Assembly (NCBI GenBank): GCA_050084985.1
Contig: JBITNC010000001.1
Location: 36,022,001-36,086,000, forward strand
DNA from: Nageia nagi
Lineage: Eukaryota > Pinophyta
Length of the DNA: 64,000 nucleotides
Direction of reading: 5' to 3'
In this document: piece by piece, positions 35,645 to 48,440 of the stretch
Layout: each line of letters starts with the position of its first letter
Position numbering within the stretch: position 1 is the stretch's first letter
Notes under the pieces: generated by a model
What the model was told of the DNA's origin: nothing
What the model saw: only the letters and a program-made list of their open reading frames with translations
The model's database searches: none
Translations under genes and position numbers: made by a program

Positions 35645-37215
35645 ACTCAATTTGAGAGATTAGTAATATATAGTGATTCTTAGTTTTTAACCAAATCATG
35701 GGAATCTATCAGTGCCATAATGAGTTATGGAAAACCTATAAATACATGGCATTATAGTTACTTAAATGGTTCAAGACATAAAATCAAGGCAACCCCTCAA
35801 TTGTCAAATAGATTTGCAAATACAATGGCCTCCCTAGTATCACTTATTACACCTAATCCTCATTAACACATTCAATACATGGAAGTAATGATATTAAAAG
35901 AGTATTCACTCAAGGCACCTTTACCTACTAGTCTTCTAGCAATTCTTATCAATGAGATCATAGTTGAGCCATGAGATTTACGATATACATAGCTACATAA
36001 ATATCTTAAATGGAATGCATTTCCCCTAACATGTGTCCTAGTGAAAAATAGATATTAAAGAAAAAGGAATATTGTTATGCTATCTTAGGATATATCATCT
36101 ATAAGCAATCTTATGATAGAATTTTATTGAGATGTTTAGTACCTTATGATCAACAAATTGTTATACATACATGTCATGATGGTATTTATTATAGAAACTT
36201 CAATGGAACATTCATTGCAAAATATATATTGAGAATGGCCTATAACTACCTCACAATGGAATGAGATTACAATTATTATGTTAAGGAAATGTATCAAATA
36301 TCAACAACATGTTCATTTGCAACATTTACCATCTCAAGCTTTCCAACCTATCCAGGCTATGTGGTCATTTACATAATGGGAATTTGATCTTATGGGATAA
36401 TTTACACCACCCTTACTAGGTGTTCATAAGTTCATTATCATTGTTATAGAATATTTTACCAAATGGTTTGAAGTTGAACCATTAGTTTCTACCATAGGGC
36501 CTAATAATTATTATAAACTTCATTGAGACACATATCATATGTTGATTTGGCATACCCACATAAATAATATCAAATAATGGTATTAGATTTAAGAATCATA
36601 ATATGAGAATATTGTGTAATAAATATAATATTAAAAACTCTTTTTCCACATCATATTATCCTCAAGGTAATGGGTAGGAACAAACCATGAACAAAATCAT
36701 AGTCACTATTCTCAAGAAGATGATCAATGATAATTATAGGAATTGGCATGACTATCTTTCCTATGCTTTATGGGCATACTGCACTAGTATCAAGACACCC
36801 AAAAGGGACACTCCCTTATCATTATTTATGATGCATAAGTAATTATACCACTTGAGTTAGAATTCTCATCTTTAAGAGTGCAACTTAGGGTCTCATTCTA
36901 GATGAGGAAGTTAGACAAGTCTAATTAGAAAATCTCACCCTTCTTGATGAAAGGAAAATTAATTTCATTAAACATTATAAGGTCTATTAGGATGATTAAA
37001 AAAAGTATACAATAAAAAGGTCAATCCTAGAGAATTTTAAGTTGAAAGCCTAATTCTTAAAGAGAATCAACACCACTCACATTTAGAGAGGTTTCTACAA
37101 GACAAGTTTGAACTAAATTGGTTAGGGTCCTATATTTTCAAGAGAAAACTCAACACAGGTACCTATAATTTAGTGGATTTAAAAGGATGGGAAGATCTTG
37201 AGCATATTGACATCA
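35645..37215 (+). pseudogene. Second RNase H end and integrase of the giant element
   Basis: VIYSDS and then SNRFANTMASLVSL finish the second (archaeal-type) RNase H domain typical of the Tat lineage. The integrase zinc region follows near 36080-36330 (QQIVIHTCHDGIYYRNFNGT, then the CIKYQQH region). The core has FDLMG, HKFIIIVIEYFTKWFEVEPL and, near 36660, the sequence after the third catalytic residue. The C-terminal domain ends near 37215. Stops are numerous. Confidence 0.75.
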
Positions 37216-40079
37216 TACATCTCCATCCATTCTACACTTGATCTTTATTTATTTGTATGTGATTTTTGTATTATTTCCCTTTGGTTTATCTTGCATACAT
37301 GTTTCCATTCTTGATTTTTTTGTTCATCATGTCATTCTAATCAAGTTTCTCATCTATTCTATGTTAGGTTATGAGGATTGTTTTACATGTAGGTATTTAC
37401 TTGGGATTGTATTTCATACCATTTCCTTTTTTCATCACTTTTTTTATTTTTAATAATGACATTGGGATTTGATACTCAAATGGACCTTCACCTTTTAGTG
37501 TCATCCTACCTTTTCTGGGGTCATATAGACCACAAGTCACTCATCTCCCTATTATCATATGTTAGTATTATATCATTGTGTCTTGCCATCACATTTTATT
37601 TTTCATTTTATTTGTAATCATCCATGGTTCTCATCTTGATTGAGATTGTTGGACATTATCTTTGCATCTATGATGAAGCTAGAATAGTCTTGAACATGAG
37701 TGGATTTTTGTCTTAAAATAAAACTATATGAAGCAATTTATTTGTTTACCTTTATAGTTTTATTTTCCTTCATTCAAAATTTGTGTTGTATTATTTGTCT
37801 TTGCGTGTTAGGCCCACTACATCTTGATCATGCAAACCTTGTCAATGATATCTTAACATATCTATTTATGTCATATTTCACCATATATGATCCATAGTTT
37901 CTTGATGATAACATAACCACTTGGGTATCAATTAATATATCATTCCCTTAGGATTGATCATAGATCGATGACTATCATCATTATTGGGGGAAAATCCATA
38001 CAAGATTATTGTGACTTATGACATCGATGAACATTTGTAGGCACTACACATATTTTTCCTCATCATTTATGAATGTTTTTTCTATGTTGATCTCCTATGG
38101 TTATTACTAATCTTGTAATACATTATTTTTATATCACTTTGATCATTTCATAGCTTTGGTTCATTTTGTGATATTCTTGATGTTTTGTACTTGTATCATT
38201 TTATTGAAATTATTTTTCATTTGGATTTTAAAAACATGTTTAACCATACCAAATTGATAACTAGTTTATTATTTTTACCTCATTTTAGCATGTACAATCA
38301 TAACCTATAGATCTCATCCATCTTGTTTCATTCAGTATGTGTTGTTTTGACATCTAAACTAGCCCATTTATGCTTATTTGCATTATTTTCCATAAGCATC
38401 ATCCTACATTAGATTATGTTTAATCATGTATAATAGTTTTTTTTTTTACCTTATTATGATCTATCATGTCTTACCGAGTCAATTCAAGCCATTTCCTAAC
38501 CATTTCCAAGCCCATTTTATTTTAGGGAAAAAGGTCTTGAAATTTGGAACCTAGTAAAGTTGGCTTCAGTTTTGACCTTTTAAACATAGTAAACCATAAT
38601 CATTTTCTATTCCATTAGTTCCTATTATATATTCAATATACCTATAATCATTAAACAAGTTTACATAATCATGTGAATTCATTTTGTTAATTTTTGATAG
38701 CCAAAGTTTAAGGCAATTTTCATAGTACAGTTTCAGTATAGGTAGCCTTTGGTTTTATATTCAAAAAGGGGTCAAATGAACTCCATTTTTCAATTTGTTT
38801 ATTCTTGTGTTTATATTGAATTACCATCTATCATGTCATCAAGAGCTTTTTTCAATTTGATATAGCATTTTCTTGTTTTGGTCTATCAAATTTTATCATT
38901 TTACACTTTTTTGAGATGTCAAAATTATCAAATTCTTATTTTTGTTTGTTTTAGTCATATCTTTACATTTTCTTTATGTCATATTTTTGTTATTTTTTTT
39001 TTCATTATTGTAATATGGATATTTTATCATTTGGAAGATTTTGTGCCTCATTTTGTGCATTAATTTTATAGTTTCACATAGTCATTTGTTACTATTTGAG
39101 TTTTTCTTTGACCTAAGTTGTGAGATATTTACCATTTTGTTTATTCCATCATATTATGATCAGCTATTTTGCATTGTATTAATTTTAAATTGTCTTAAAT
39201 CATTTTCATTTTTATTCCTTTTGTTTTTATGTTTCTATCAATTAATTAGGCTTATTCCCTTTAATCATTTTCATTTAGTATATTTTGTATTTGCCTATGG
39301 CCATTTTGTTATTGTCCATTATCCTTTTATTGGTTATATATTTGATTGTGTTTGCTTTTATATATAATCATGTCCTTTTTGTCATCTTTCATTACAAGTG
39401 ATTTTTTTATTATTTCTTGTGGTCATCATTTCTTCTTGTTTATGTCTATTTATCATTCATTTGTGGTTACATTGGTTATTCTCATTAGTCTTTTATTGTG
39501 TGATTATTTTTCCCTTTAAATATTAATTATATGTTTACATTTCATTACATTTTTAGTTAACATGTTGTCCATTACATTTGCATTGTTTCATATATTTTTC
39601 ATTACATTTAGCTATTATGCATATATATGTGTGTGTTAATATCATAAGAAATGCATTAAATCATTCATTCATTCATTGTAATACATGCATATAGTCATAT
39701 CTCATATCCTATAACATCACACCATCACGTCATCTATATATCATATAAACCATCAAGTATATCATCCATCATAAGTGTATAGATCATACAATAGAGTATT
39801 ACATGTCATAGAAAAATATGCATAAATATCCATATCAGTAAAATGTCTATGCATACATCCATAAATACATACATCCATCATAATTTTCATAAAATAGATA
39901 AAAATATCATAATAGGCTATAAATATAAAGTGTCCATGCATGTGCATAATAGTCCATAAAATTACTCTCATACATACATCATTATGTGTTCTAGTGAATA
40001 AAATATAATACATATATAAGTTTGCATTAACATATAGGATCAAGAGTCTCACTCCTTACTTGTCTCAAATGGTTAGGAC
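37216..40079 (+). other. T-rich 3' spacer of the giant element
   Basis: Strongly T-rich on the plus strand from 37240 to about 39650, with repeated words such as ATTTTGT and TCATTT. Open plus-strand frames rich in Phe, Leu and Ile are composition artefacts. Ogre and other Tat elements have long poorly conserved spacers after pol. Near 39650-40040 short ATAC/CATA-rich words follow. Confidence 0.5.
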
Positions 40080-41950
40080 CTGAGGGCATCCTAATCTCAT
40101 CTCCTCCCTCTATTGAAGTCCTTGATGGGCTTACTCCTATGTTTAGCTACCCCACTAATTTAGGTGAACTAAAAATACTCCCAACCACATGAGTAACTTG
40201 GGATATGTCCTTGTGTATGGGTCCCTCTATATCAACTATCTCATAGAATGTGCCTCACTCTTGTATGAGGTAGCCATGATCTTGGATTGGATACATATTA
40301 TGGACTAAGTCTTCGATATTGTTAGGTCCATCAATGTTAGCCCAACCTTCATGAGTTATCTCATGTATGTTTGTACCCTCATGACCTATCAGTCTAGGTC
40401 ATCCAATAGCCTCTACATCCTCTATTGATGCTTAACTTTGCTAATGGTTATCTTCATACTAGGATCAATACCCCCTTAGCTTATGCTCTCAACCATCTAT
40501 ATCTCTCACCATGACTTCTAATATCATAATAAATATCCTTACCTCTTCTTACATAGCCTCATGCATGATCTGAGCTATGTCCAACTACTACTATATAGTA
40601 TCCCACTTTGCTACTACATGATGTACAAATATAATGATATCTCAAATCCAAGAGTTGCTAACTCTTTAGCATCCCATTATGGTATATTGAATCTTGTTGG
40701 AATGTCCTCCTATATTACCTCCCTTACTTAGGGCTCTCCCTCCTTAATCTATGCAGGATAGTCTAGTTGGTCCTCTAATACATTAGTATCCATCTAGTAA
40801 TCATCACCATCCTTAGGTTTATGCTCTTTTCCTTGGTCATACTCCTTGGGAAGATCACACTTCTTGACCCAAGGTTTGATTGCAATTGGGGGACTTGGCC
40901 CATATGGGTCACCCACATTAGTATCCTTACCCATTATGACACCCATCATACTTCATATGCCTCTATCATATTAACATAATCTCCTACTAATTATGTTATT
41001 AGGGGATCTAACATATCATCAAGCTCTGTATATACTAATCTTGGTCTCTCTAAGGCCTCCTTGTCCACTTGATCATATGACATAGGGTTTGGTGGGAGGT
41101 CCTATTATATCCCAAATTGGTGGTGTACTTGCTTAAAGTGGAAGATCTCAACATCACTGACATGGTATCCTCATAGGTGTCATTTCCATCTAATCCATGC
41201 TAGTTTCAAATCCTCCTCCATCCATTATATGGTATCCCTCCATGAAACTCATATGATATCCTATAATTGTAACCTATCCATCATCCTTTTATACTAGTCA
41301 ATTTGACCCTCATAGGGTCATTACCTTAGTATTTATAACTTTTGGGGCTATCATTATGGGAATCATAGCTCTAACCCTACTATTAAAAGGACATCCATCA
41401 TCAAGTCATATATATGAATAATCACTAGAAGGGCATTCATTCATCATAACTGAATATTCTCCTATGCCCACACTTAGATCAATAGTAAGCTAGTCAACCC
41501 TTATCATCCTTGAGTTGTATCGATCACCTTTGTATATACTTGTACTAATAACAATGGATCCCATGTAAACCAATCTTATCACAACCTCAAACATGTTCCA
41601 ATGGTAACTGGGTCCCAAGGAATTTGGAAGAATAAATGATGAGATCAACAACATGATGAGAATCTCATGTTGATCCAATCTCCATGCTCCACTAGTGGTC
41701 ATATGCCTTAGATGTCTTAGGTTTTATATCCATCACCTATGTAGGGATACATCACCACTTTATCTATCACCACTATCACTAGCTTGCCCTTTATGGGGAA
41801 GATGTGATATACATCCTTTAGTGTCATGGTCATCTTCCCAATGGAAAATAGGAACATGTAGGAGTCTAGGTCAAATCTCTCTCTCAATGCAGCCATGTAC
41901 AAGGCCTATCACCTCTAGGAAATCCCAATCTACCTGATCAAGGTTATCTT
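40080..41950 (-). pseudogene. Antisense PMD remnant of the giant element
   Basis: On the minus strand, opposite to pol, 41902-41717 reads LRERFDLDSYMFLFSIGKMT and MTLKDVYHIFPIKGKLV. This aligns with the PMD start in the gag-only family (LMERWDPNSNTF, EITVTLEDMYRI, LPIRG). 41702-41490 continues with IRLVYMGSIVISTSIYKGDR. Towards 40080 the minus-strand reading turns acidic and charged, like the tail of the other copies, but with many stops. Its place between pol and the 3' LTR, antisense, is the location where extra ORFs were described in Tat elements. Confidence 0.65.
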
Positions 41951-43953
41951 GTACTCTCACCAAGATTGGCCAAAATTTATGCCTAAGTTTCATCTATTAC
42001 AAGTTTCATAGGTAAATTAATATATTTTTTCATTTATCATCATGTCACTTTGTCTATATCAATGTGTATTTTTATTTTCTAATTTCATATGTGAGCTAAC
42101 ATTGGTCATGTCTTAGGTTATCTAGGTGGCTATCTTGACTTGGATCCATGGTTCATTGATGGTTGCTTTTATTAAAAAAAATGTTAAAATTTAGTTTTGT
42201 TCCTTTCAATTAGAATTGTTCGAGTTAGGGATGATTTTTTAACCCTAGTTGTCTATTAGGGGGATGATTGTTGAAATCATCTAGATGATTTGGTAGGTCA
42301 TTCAGGTCTTGGATGAACCCCTAATCAAGTCATCCACTAGAAGGATGATTTGCAGTGGCTTAAATGGAAAAATAAAAATATATGCTAAATTTTTTAAAAA
42401 TAATCAAATCTAATTCAATTTTATGTCAAAATGAAAGTCTTTATATTCTAAATATTATGTGCATGTTTAAACCTCATATTTTAACTTCATCCATTAGGGT
42501 TTTTCCTTTGTTACATTTATCTACCATTGGTTGATTTTGATCATAAATGAACCTTTTTTATCCCATGATATGTCAATTGATCATTACATACTATGATTTA
42601 ACCATAAGTTTTTCATGTCAAGGTTGGTCCTAGAGAGTGTCAGGGGGTACATTTTACAAATAATTCCAGTGTCACATACTATATTTATCAAACTTTAGTC
42701 TATATATTACAACTTTATAAAGATGTATAATGCAATGGGATTATGTTTTATGGAGGTGGTTCATCACTTGGCCTACCCCTACATCTTAGCACTATTGCTA
42801 TGATTAGAGGTCCCCAACCTATCATGTTCTGAAGGGCCCATGTTCTACTTACACCAATCATTGTCTACCACAAGTCTTATCATCGACATAAGGATAAAAT
42901 TGTAAAAATACCAAAAATGCATAAGTTAATAGTAAAAATGATATTCAAATCTTAGGTAGGCCTTCTATTTTTATTTTTTTATTGAGTTAGATCATAAATA
43001 TAACCATAGTTTTTTGAATGATATTCTAATCCTTTGGATAACTAGGTTTATTATTAATATCACCCCTAGTTACTCTTGTCATTTTTTTAATTTTTTACTT
43101 GATTTTATCAATTGATCAGCTATCAATATTCATCACTTCTTGTCACACCTGACACCTTCCTATTTGAGGGGGAGAGATTCACATGCTTTATCAATTGGTC
43201 AAATATTTACAAATTTTAATCAAGCTAGTCATTGATTTTCGTCAGGGGTATCTCAAATGCATGGTCAAAATTTTTACATTTGTGAGTGTTTAATTGACAT
43301 TATGATTTGAAATGATCAATTAGCAATCAACATATTCAAACATCATCATGGTAGATATTTATATTTTCTTATTCAAGTGTTGTATGCCCATGTGCTATAA
43401 TCGAAAGCTTGGTAAGTCTACGAGCCTATGGTCAATAAATCATTTTTTCATTTCCCTTCAACTCTTGGGTCAAAGAAAAGATTATTTGGAATTTATTTCC
43501 TTTTGAATATTGGAGCAAAATAGAGACATATCCCTTCAGCTATTGGAAAAAATAGAGATAATTTATTTTCTTATTATCTTTTGATTGTTAGGTTAAAGTA
43601 CAAATCATTTTTTTTCATACTTAGTTTAGATTAGTTTATATTAGATTACATTTTACTTCGTATTTCAATGACTATGTAATCAATTTGATATATTTTGAGC
43701 ATGTTTATTATCATGTGACATGATTGCGTTCATGGTCATTATCACTATTGTATTTACTTTGGTCTCACATGATGATACATCTTATGTTGAAACTACACCC
43801 ATTTGATGTTATGATGATCTTATACAATGTATCAATTATTGAATCTAAATGTATCATGATCATGTATGCTTACATATCATTATCATTACCACATATCCAT
43901 TTAACATATCATGTATTTTTATGCTAAGCTTATTGTAAGTTTTAAAGCTCAAT
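41951..43953 (+). other. 3' untranslated spacer of the giant element
   Basis: No domain on either strand. It separates the PMD remnant from the polypurine tract. Open frames, including 43724-43927, are chance. Confidence 0.5.
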
Positions 43954-43968
43954 GTAAAAAGGGGCAAC
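43954..43968 (+). other. Polypurine tract of the giant element
   Basis: GTAAAAAGGGGCAAC directly precedes the TGTAAACACC start of the 3' LTR. It fixes the plus orientation and the LTR boundary. Confidence 0.85.
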
Positions 43969-44710
43969 TGTAAACACCTTAAAATTGCATTTTTACCTTG
44001 CAATGATGTTTTATAGGCATTTATGATATTTGTACTATCATATATTATCATCTCATATTAACTTATGATGTAATGTTCCATATAGGTTAACTTGATGATA
44101 TTTTGATACTTTGGCATTTTTAACATTGTATTCTAATCTTTCAGATGATCTTGATTATTTTGTTTATATATATGTGACTTGGGATCCATTTTTTAGAACT
44201 AACACTTCATATTCACAAGAATGTTTTGAGATATAATATTTTGAGCATGAAATCTAAACTGTAACATCATTTGTGGAGGTTAATTACTTGGGATTTCATC
44301 ATAGAGCTTTATCACACATCATTCAACCTCAAGATCTCATCCCATTCATGATGGATTGAAGTAATTATGTCCATTATTGATTATTTATGGCTAATTATGG
44401 ATCCATTGGGGTTTTGGATAAATTTGGATCATATTTTGGGAATCTTCACCAACGTTTTGTATCCACCTTTAGACATATAAATTGATATATTTGCATCATT
44501 ATGTGGCATAGTAGGCATACTCTACCTAGAGTTTGGACTTAGGGTTTGAAATTAGGGTTTAGACTAAGGGTTTAGATATTTTAGGCATTATTTGGTAAAT
44601 TTGTTATCGTATAATTATATCATTTTTCATATTATTTTTATCACAATACATTGTTGTCAAAATCATTATCATATATTTTTCATTTTTCATAAGCTTGCAT
44701 TAAATATTAT
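43969..44710 (+). repeat. 3' LTR of the giant element, left part
   Basis: It aligns with the 5' LTR from 11338. It is split by a chromovirus at 44711 and continues at 50364-50742. ATTAT at 44706-44710 is the target duplication of that insertion. A short imperfect array of AGGGTTTAGACTA-type words (44525-44575) has expanded compared with the 5' LTR. Confidence 0.9.
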
Positions 44711-45197
44711 TGATGCATGCGTTGCCGGGGCCGTAACTTTTGATCCAGAGGTCGTTTTGCTTCGAAATTTAAACTGTGGCTTCGTGACGAATTTCCAGTT
44801 ATGGCAGTTCACTAGAACTACCATACCCAAAAAATGATATTTTTAAGGCTTGATTCATCCGTCTAAGGCCTGAAAAATAGGCTTTTTAAGAGCACTCCCG
44901 ATTTTTAGGCTTTTTTTGCATGTTGCGGCTTTAATAACTCTTGTTTTTCTTCTAGTTAAGGGTGGATATTTTAGATACTGCTTAATTAGTGTAAGAGGGA
45001 TGCGCATGCAAATTTTGGGCGCAATCTGACTCATTTTGGTTTTTTGTTTTTTTTTGTGGCTATTTAAAGGGCATTGTATTCTCTTGGAGAGGGGGTGGAT
45101 TCAGGAATAAGAAGAGTATTTTGGTCCGGATTTCTTCTGTATGTTCTGTGACTGGATTTCAAATTTCTATTTTCCTTTTACAGCTGAATTCACATCA
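44711..45197 (+). repeat. 5' LTR of the chromovirus
   Basis: It starts TGATGCATGCG and ends TTCACATCA. A TATA-like TATTTAAAG is at 45061-45069, about 130 bp from the end. Compared with the solo LTR at 57628, this copy has four derived changes (three G-to-A, one C-to-T). Confidence 0.95.
45061..45069 (+). promoter_or_regulatory. TATA-like box of the chromovirus LTR
   Basis: TATTTAAAG is identical in all three LTR copies (45061-45069, 50222-50230, 57977-57985) and sits in the expected U3/R position, followed by GGGCATTGTATTCTCTTGG. Confidence 0.55.
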
Positions 45198-45199
45198 TT

Positions 45200-45212
45200 T
45201 GGTATCAGAGCC
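45200..45212 (+). other. Primer-binding site for initiator tRNA-Met
   Basis: TGGTATCAGAGCC begins two bases after the LTR. It is the standard complement of the plant initiator methionine tRNA 3' end used by many plant LTR elements. Confidence 0.9.
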
Positions 45213-45221
45213 AAGGAAAAG

Positions 45222-46320
45222 ATGCCGCCCAGGAGACAAGGTAGAGGTGTCGGTAGGGGCATCGGCAGAGGAGTCGGTAGGGGTATCGACAGAGGTGTAG
45301 CTGATGCGTATGCCCATATGAATCGGCAGATTGAGGACCTACACGTTGAAGTTGCCCGATTGATTGGTGCAATTAATCGCATGGGGGGAAGGATACCCCA
45401 TGCATACCCGCATCTAGGATCTGATAGTGAGAGCCTGTTTGGGGGAGAGGACTCTGGCGTTGAGGAGGAAGGAGAATCGATGCGTCCAGAAGAAGCTGGG
45501 CAAGGCTTTGAAAATCGATTAATCCAAGCCTTGGAGGGACTGAAAGGAAATCAAGATGGGATTAAGATTGACATTCCTGAGTATGCTGGTGGGTTGAAAC
45601 TAGAAGAGTTGATTGATTGGGTTAATAGCCTAGAGAAGTATTTTGAATGGAGAAACCTTGCAGAGGATAAGAAGGTGAAGCTTGCATGCACGAAGTTGAA
45701 GGGACATGCATTGATCTGGTGGGATCATTTACAAAAATCTCGACAGCAGAAGGAAAAGAGAAGATCAGAGCTTGGGCCAAGATGAAGAAAAAATTAGAAG
45801 AAAAGTTTATTCCTATTGACTATTCCCAGACCTTATTTCGGAGGTTCCAGAACCTTCGACAGAGAGACCAAAACATCGAAGATTACACCAATGAGTTCTA
45901 CAAATTATCCATTCAGGTAGAGCATGAGGAGACGGACCAGCAGAGGGCTGCAAGGTATGTGAATGGTCTCAGCTATTCTATCCAGGATGAGATAAGTATG
46001 CATCGCACTCTTACTGTAGAGGATGCATATCAGATGGCTTTGAAGGCTGAGGAGAAGCTTACGAGACGTAGCAGAGGGGAAAGAAAGGGTCGACACCCTC
46101 TTCAAATAGAGGGAGAGGTGGATCTAACTTCGTAAGGGGTGAATCTTCGGTGATTGGGAAAAATGAGGATCAGACAGGATAGAGCCAAGACACCCTCCAA
46201 AGGGGACGAGGATATCCAAGAGGAAGAGGTAACGGTGGAAGGATAGGAAGTGGACCAGGGAAACCATTCATCTGTTATAGATGTGGAGAAGAAGGCATAA
46301 AGCATCTGAATGTCCTCAGT
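45222..46320 (+). pseudogene. Chromovirus gag with zinc knuckle (frameshifted)
   Basis: The start codon at 45222 gives MPPRRQGRGVGRGIGRG, an Arg/Gly-rich N-terminus. The retrotrans_gag domain follows: KIDIPEYAGGLKLEELIDWV, then LACTKLKGHALIWWDHL. A frameshift near 45750 moves the reading to another frame (KKKLEEKFIPIDYSQTLFRR, YVNGLSYSIQDEI). Further shifts occur near 46090 and within the CCHC knuckle at 46273-46313 (CYRCGEEG, then one base missing before the last Cys). A TAG at 46180 adds to the damage. Confidence 0.85.
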
Positions 46321-46429
46321 AATGATGCAGGGAGAGGGGTCCAGCTAGGGTCGCATTAGTTGAAGATGAAGGAGAGGCGGAGGCTGAGACTGAAGTTGCT
46401 GCAGACACGGGTGAAACCCTCATGATAAG

Positions 46430-47149
46430 AAGGACCCTTGCTGTCCCTGAGAAAGTAAGCATGCAGGAAGGGGATAAGGAGGACACTTGGTTGCGTAATA
46501 CCATTTTCTGCACGAGATGCACTTCAGGAGGAAAGGTGTGTAACGTGGTCATTGATGGAGGGAGTTGTGAAAATTTGGTCTCTGATGTTATGGTGGATAA
46601 GTTACAGTTAACATGTGAAGCCATCCAACCCCTTATCGTGTTTCCTGGATTAAGAAAAAAAATACAGTGCTTGTTGATAAGAGGTGTTTAGTGAGTTTTT
46701 CCATTGGGAAGGCGTACAAGGATACTGTATGGTGTGATGTGATTCCGATGGATGCATGTCATATTCTGTTAGGAAGGCCATGGCAGTATGATAGAGATTC
46801 AGAACATAATGGAAAAAAGAATACTCACACATTCTGGAAGGATGGCGTCAAGATAGTTTTGTTACCCATGAAGGAGGAGGGACCGAGTGAGAGCTTATTG
46901 GCAACAAAGGAGTTTCTTGTAGAAATTAAGGGTGCTAGCCTCTGTTATGCCTTAATAGCTAAAAAGGTAGAAGAAGGGGAGGTAGTTATTCCTGCAGTAG
47001 TAGCTAAATTGCTGCGAGAGTATGAGGATATCACACTAGAGGAGTTGCCAGATGGGTTACCACCAAAGCGGGATATCCAACATCACATGGACTTGATCCC
47101 AGGATCAGTTCTTTCGAATCAGGCTGCCTATCGGTTAAATCCCACGTAG
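46430..47149 (+). pseudogene. Chromovirus protease region (frameshifted)
   Basis: VCNVVIDGGSCENLVSDVMV carries the aspartic protease active-site block. DGG in place of DSG is common in plant gypsy elements and is not a lesion by itself. A frameshift in an A-run near 46665 precedes MDACHILLGRPWQYDRD, the conserved end of the domain. The reading then runs into the RT linker (VIPAVVAKLLREYEDITLEE, LPPKRDIQHHMDLIPGS) up to a TAG at 47147-47149, in frame with RT. Confidence 0.85.
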
Positions 47150-47984
47150 AATGCAAAGTTGAGTAGGCAAGTGATCGAGCTGATACAGAAGGGATTAATT
47201 CGGGAGAGTATGAGCCCATGTGCAACTCCAGCCTTATTAGCCCCAAAGAAAGATGGGTCATGGCGGATGTGTGTAGATAGTAGAGCCATCAACAAGATCA
47301 TAATAAAGTATAGATACCCCATGCCAAGGGTTGATGACATGATGGATGGATTAGCTGGTGCTCAATACTTCAGTAAAATTGATTTGCGAAGTGGCTACTA
47401 CCAGATCAGAATTCGAGAAGGTGATGAATGGAAGACAGCTTTTAAGATGAATGATGGATTGTACGAGTGGATGGTGATGCCCTTTGGGTTATCTAATGCA
47501 CCTAGTACATTCATGCGATTGATGAATAGAGTTCTGCGAGAATATAATGGTAAGTTTGTCGTTGTGTATTTTGATGATATTTTGATTTATAGCAAAGGGA
47601 GGAAGAACATTTGTTCCACTTAAGATTGGTCTTAGATGTGCTCAGGAAGGAGAAGTTGTATGTGAACCTGAAGAAATGTAGATTTCTTCAGAATAGTCTA
47701 GTATTTTTGGGATTTGTAATCTCAAGAGATGGCATGCGAATGGATGATGAGAAAGTGAGGGTGCTTTTGGAATGGACTACTCCATGAACTATGACAGAGG
47801 TGAGGAGCTTCCATGGGCTCGCTTCTTTTATAGAAAGTTTATCAGGAACTTCAGCAGCATAGCTGCCCCACTAACTGAGTGCACAAAGGGAAAGGATTTT
47901 GTGTGGACCAAGGCAGCAGGAGAGAGTTTTGAGATCCTGAAGAAGAAGGTGTCCGCAGCCCCTGTTCTAGTGCTACCAGATTTC
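47150..47984 (+). pseudogene. Chromovirus reverse transcriptase (broken)
   Basis: The blocks are all recognisable: [66 protein letters not shown] and the catalytic [12 protein letters not shown] frameshift near 47597, a TGA at 47785-47787 and a second shift near 47830 break it. The frame continues in the connection domain with LVFLGFVISRDGM and [20 protein letters not shown]. Confidence 0.9.
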
Positions 47985-48440
47985 AACAAGGTATTTGAGG
48001 TTGATTGTGATGCATCTTTTGTTGGAATTGGAGGTGTCTTGAGTCAGGAGGGCAGACCAGTTGCATTCTTCAATGAGAAGTTGAATGATACTTGAAAAAA
48101 TTATTCTACATATGATGTGGAGTTTTATGCGATTGTGCAAGCACTACAGCATTGGCGGCACTACTTAATTTCAAAGGAGTTTGTGTTGTTTACTGATCAT
48201 GACGCATTGAAGTATGTTAACTCTCAAAAAAAGTTGAATGGTAGACACGCAAAGTGGGTTTCTTTCCTACAACAGTATACCTTTGTTTTGAAACACAAGT
48301 TCGGCAAGCAAAATAAGGTTGCTGATGCATTGAGTAGGCGAGTCTTGTTACCGACCACTATGGAAAATCAGGTGGTGGGATTTGAACAGATCAAAGAGAT
48401 GTATGATTCTGATGTAGATTTTGAGACTATTGTGCAGTGA
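47985..48440 (+). pseudogene. Chromovirus RNase H (with in-frame stop)
   Basis: [20 protein letters not shown] is the start with the first catalytic Asp. A TGA at 48094-48096 interrupts before [19 protein letters not shown] (catalytic Glu). [17 protein letters not shown] and [19 protein letters not shown] follow, then [10 protein letters not shown] second TGA lies at 48438-48440, before the integrase. Confidence 0.9.

Noticed and set aside
37238-39367. Series of hydrophobic plus-strand frames that look like membrane proteins
   Set aside because: The region is extremely T-rich, so Phe, Leu and Ile frames are expected by chance; no start context, conservation or domain.
44520-44580. Interstitial telomere repeat
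   Set aside because: Only three imperfect words with 13-14-bp spacing; not a TTTAGGG array.
46540-46570. Protease with DGG instead of DSG, as a lost active site
   Set aside because: IDGGSC is the normal form in many plant gypsy proteases, so this is not a lesion.
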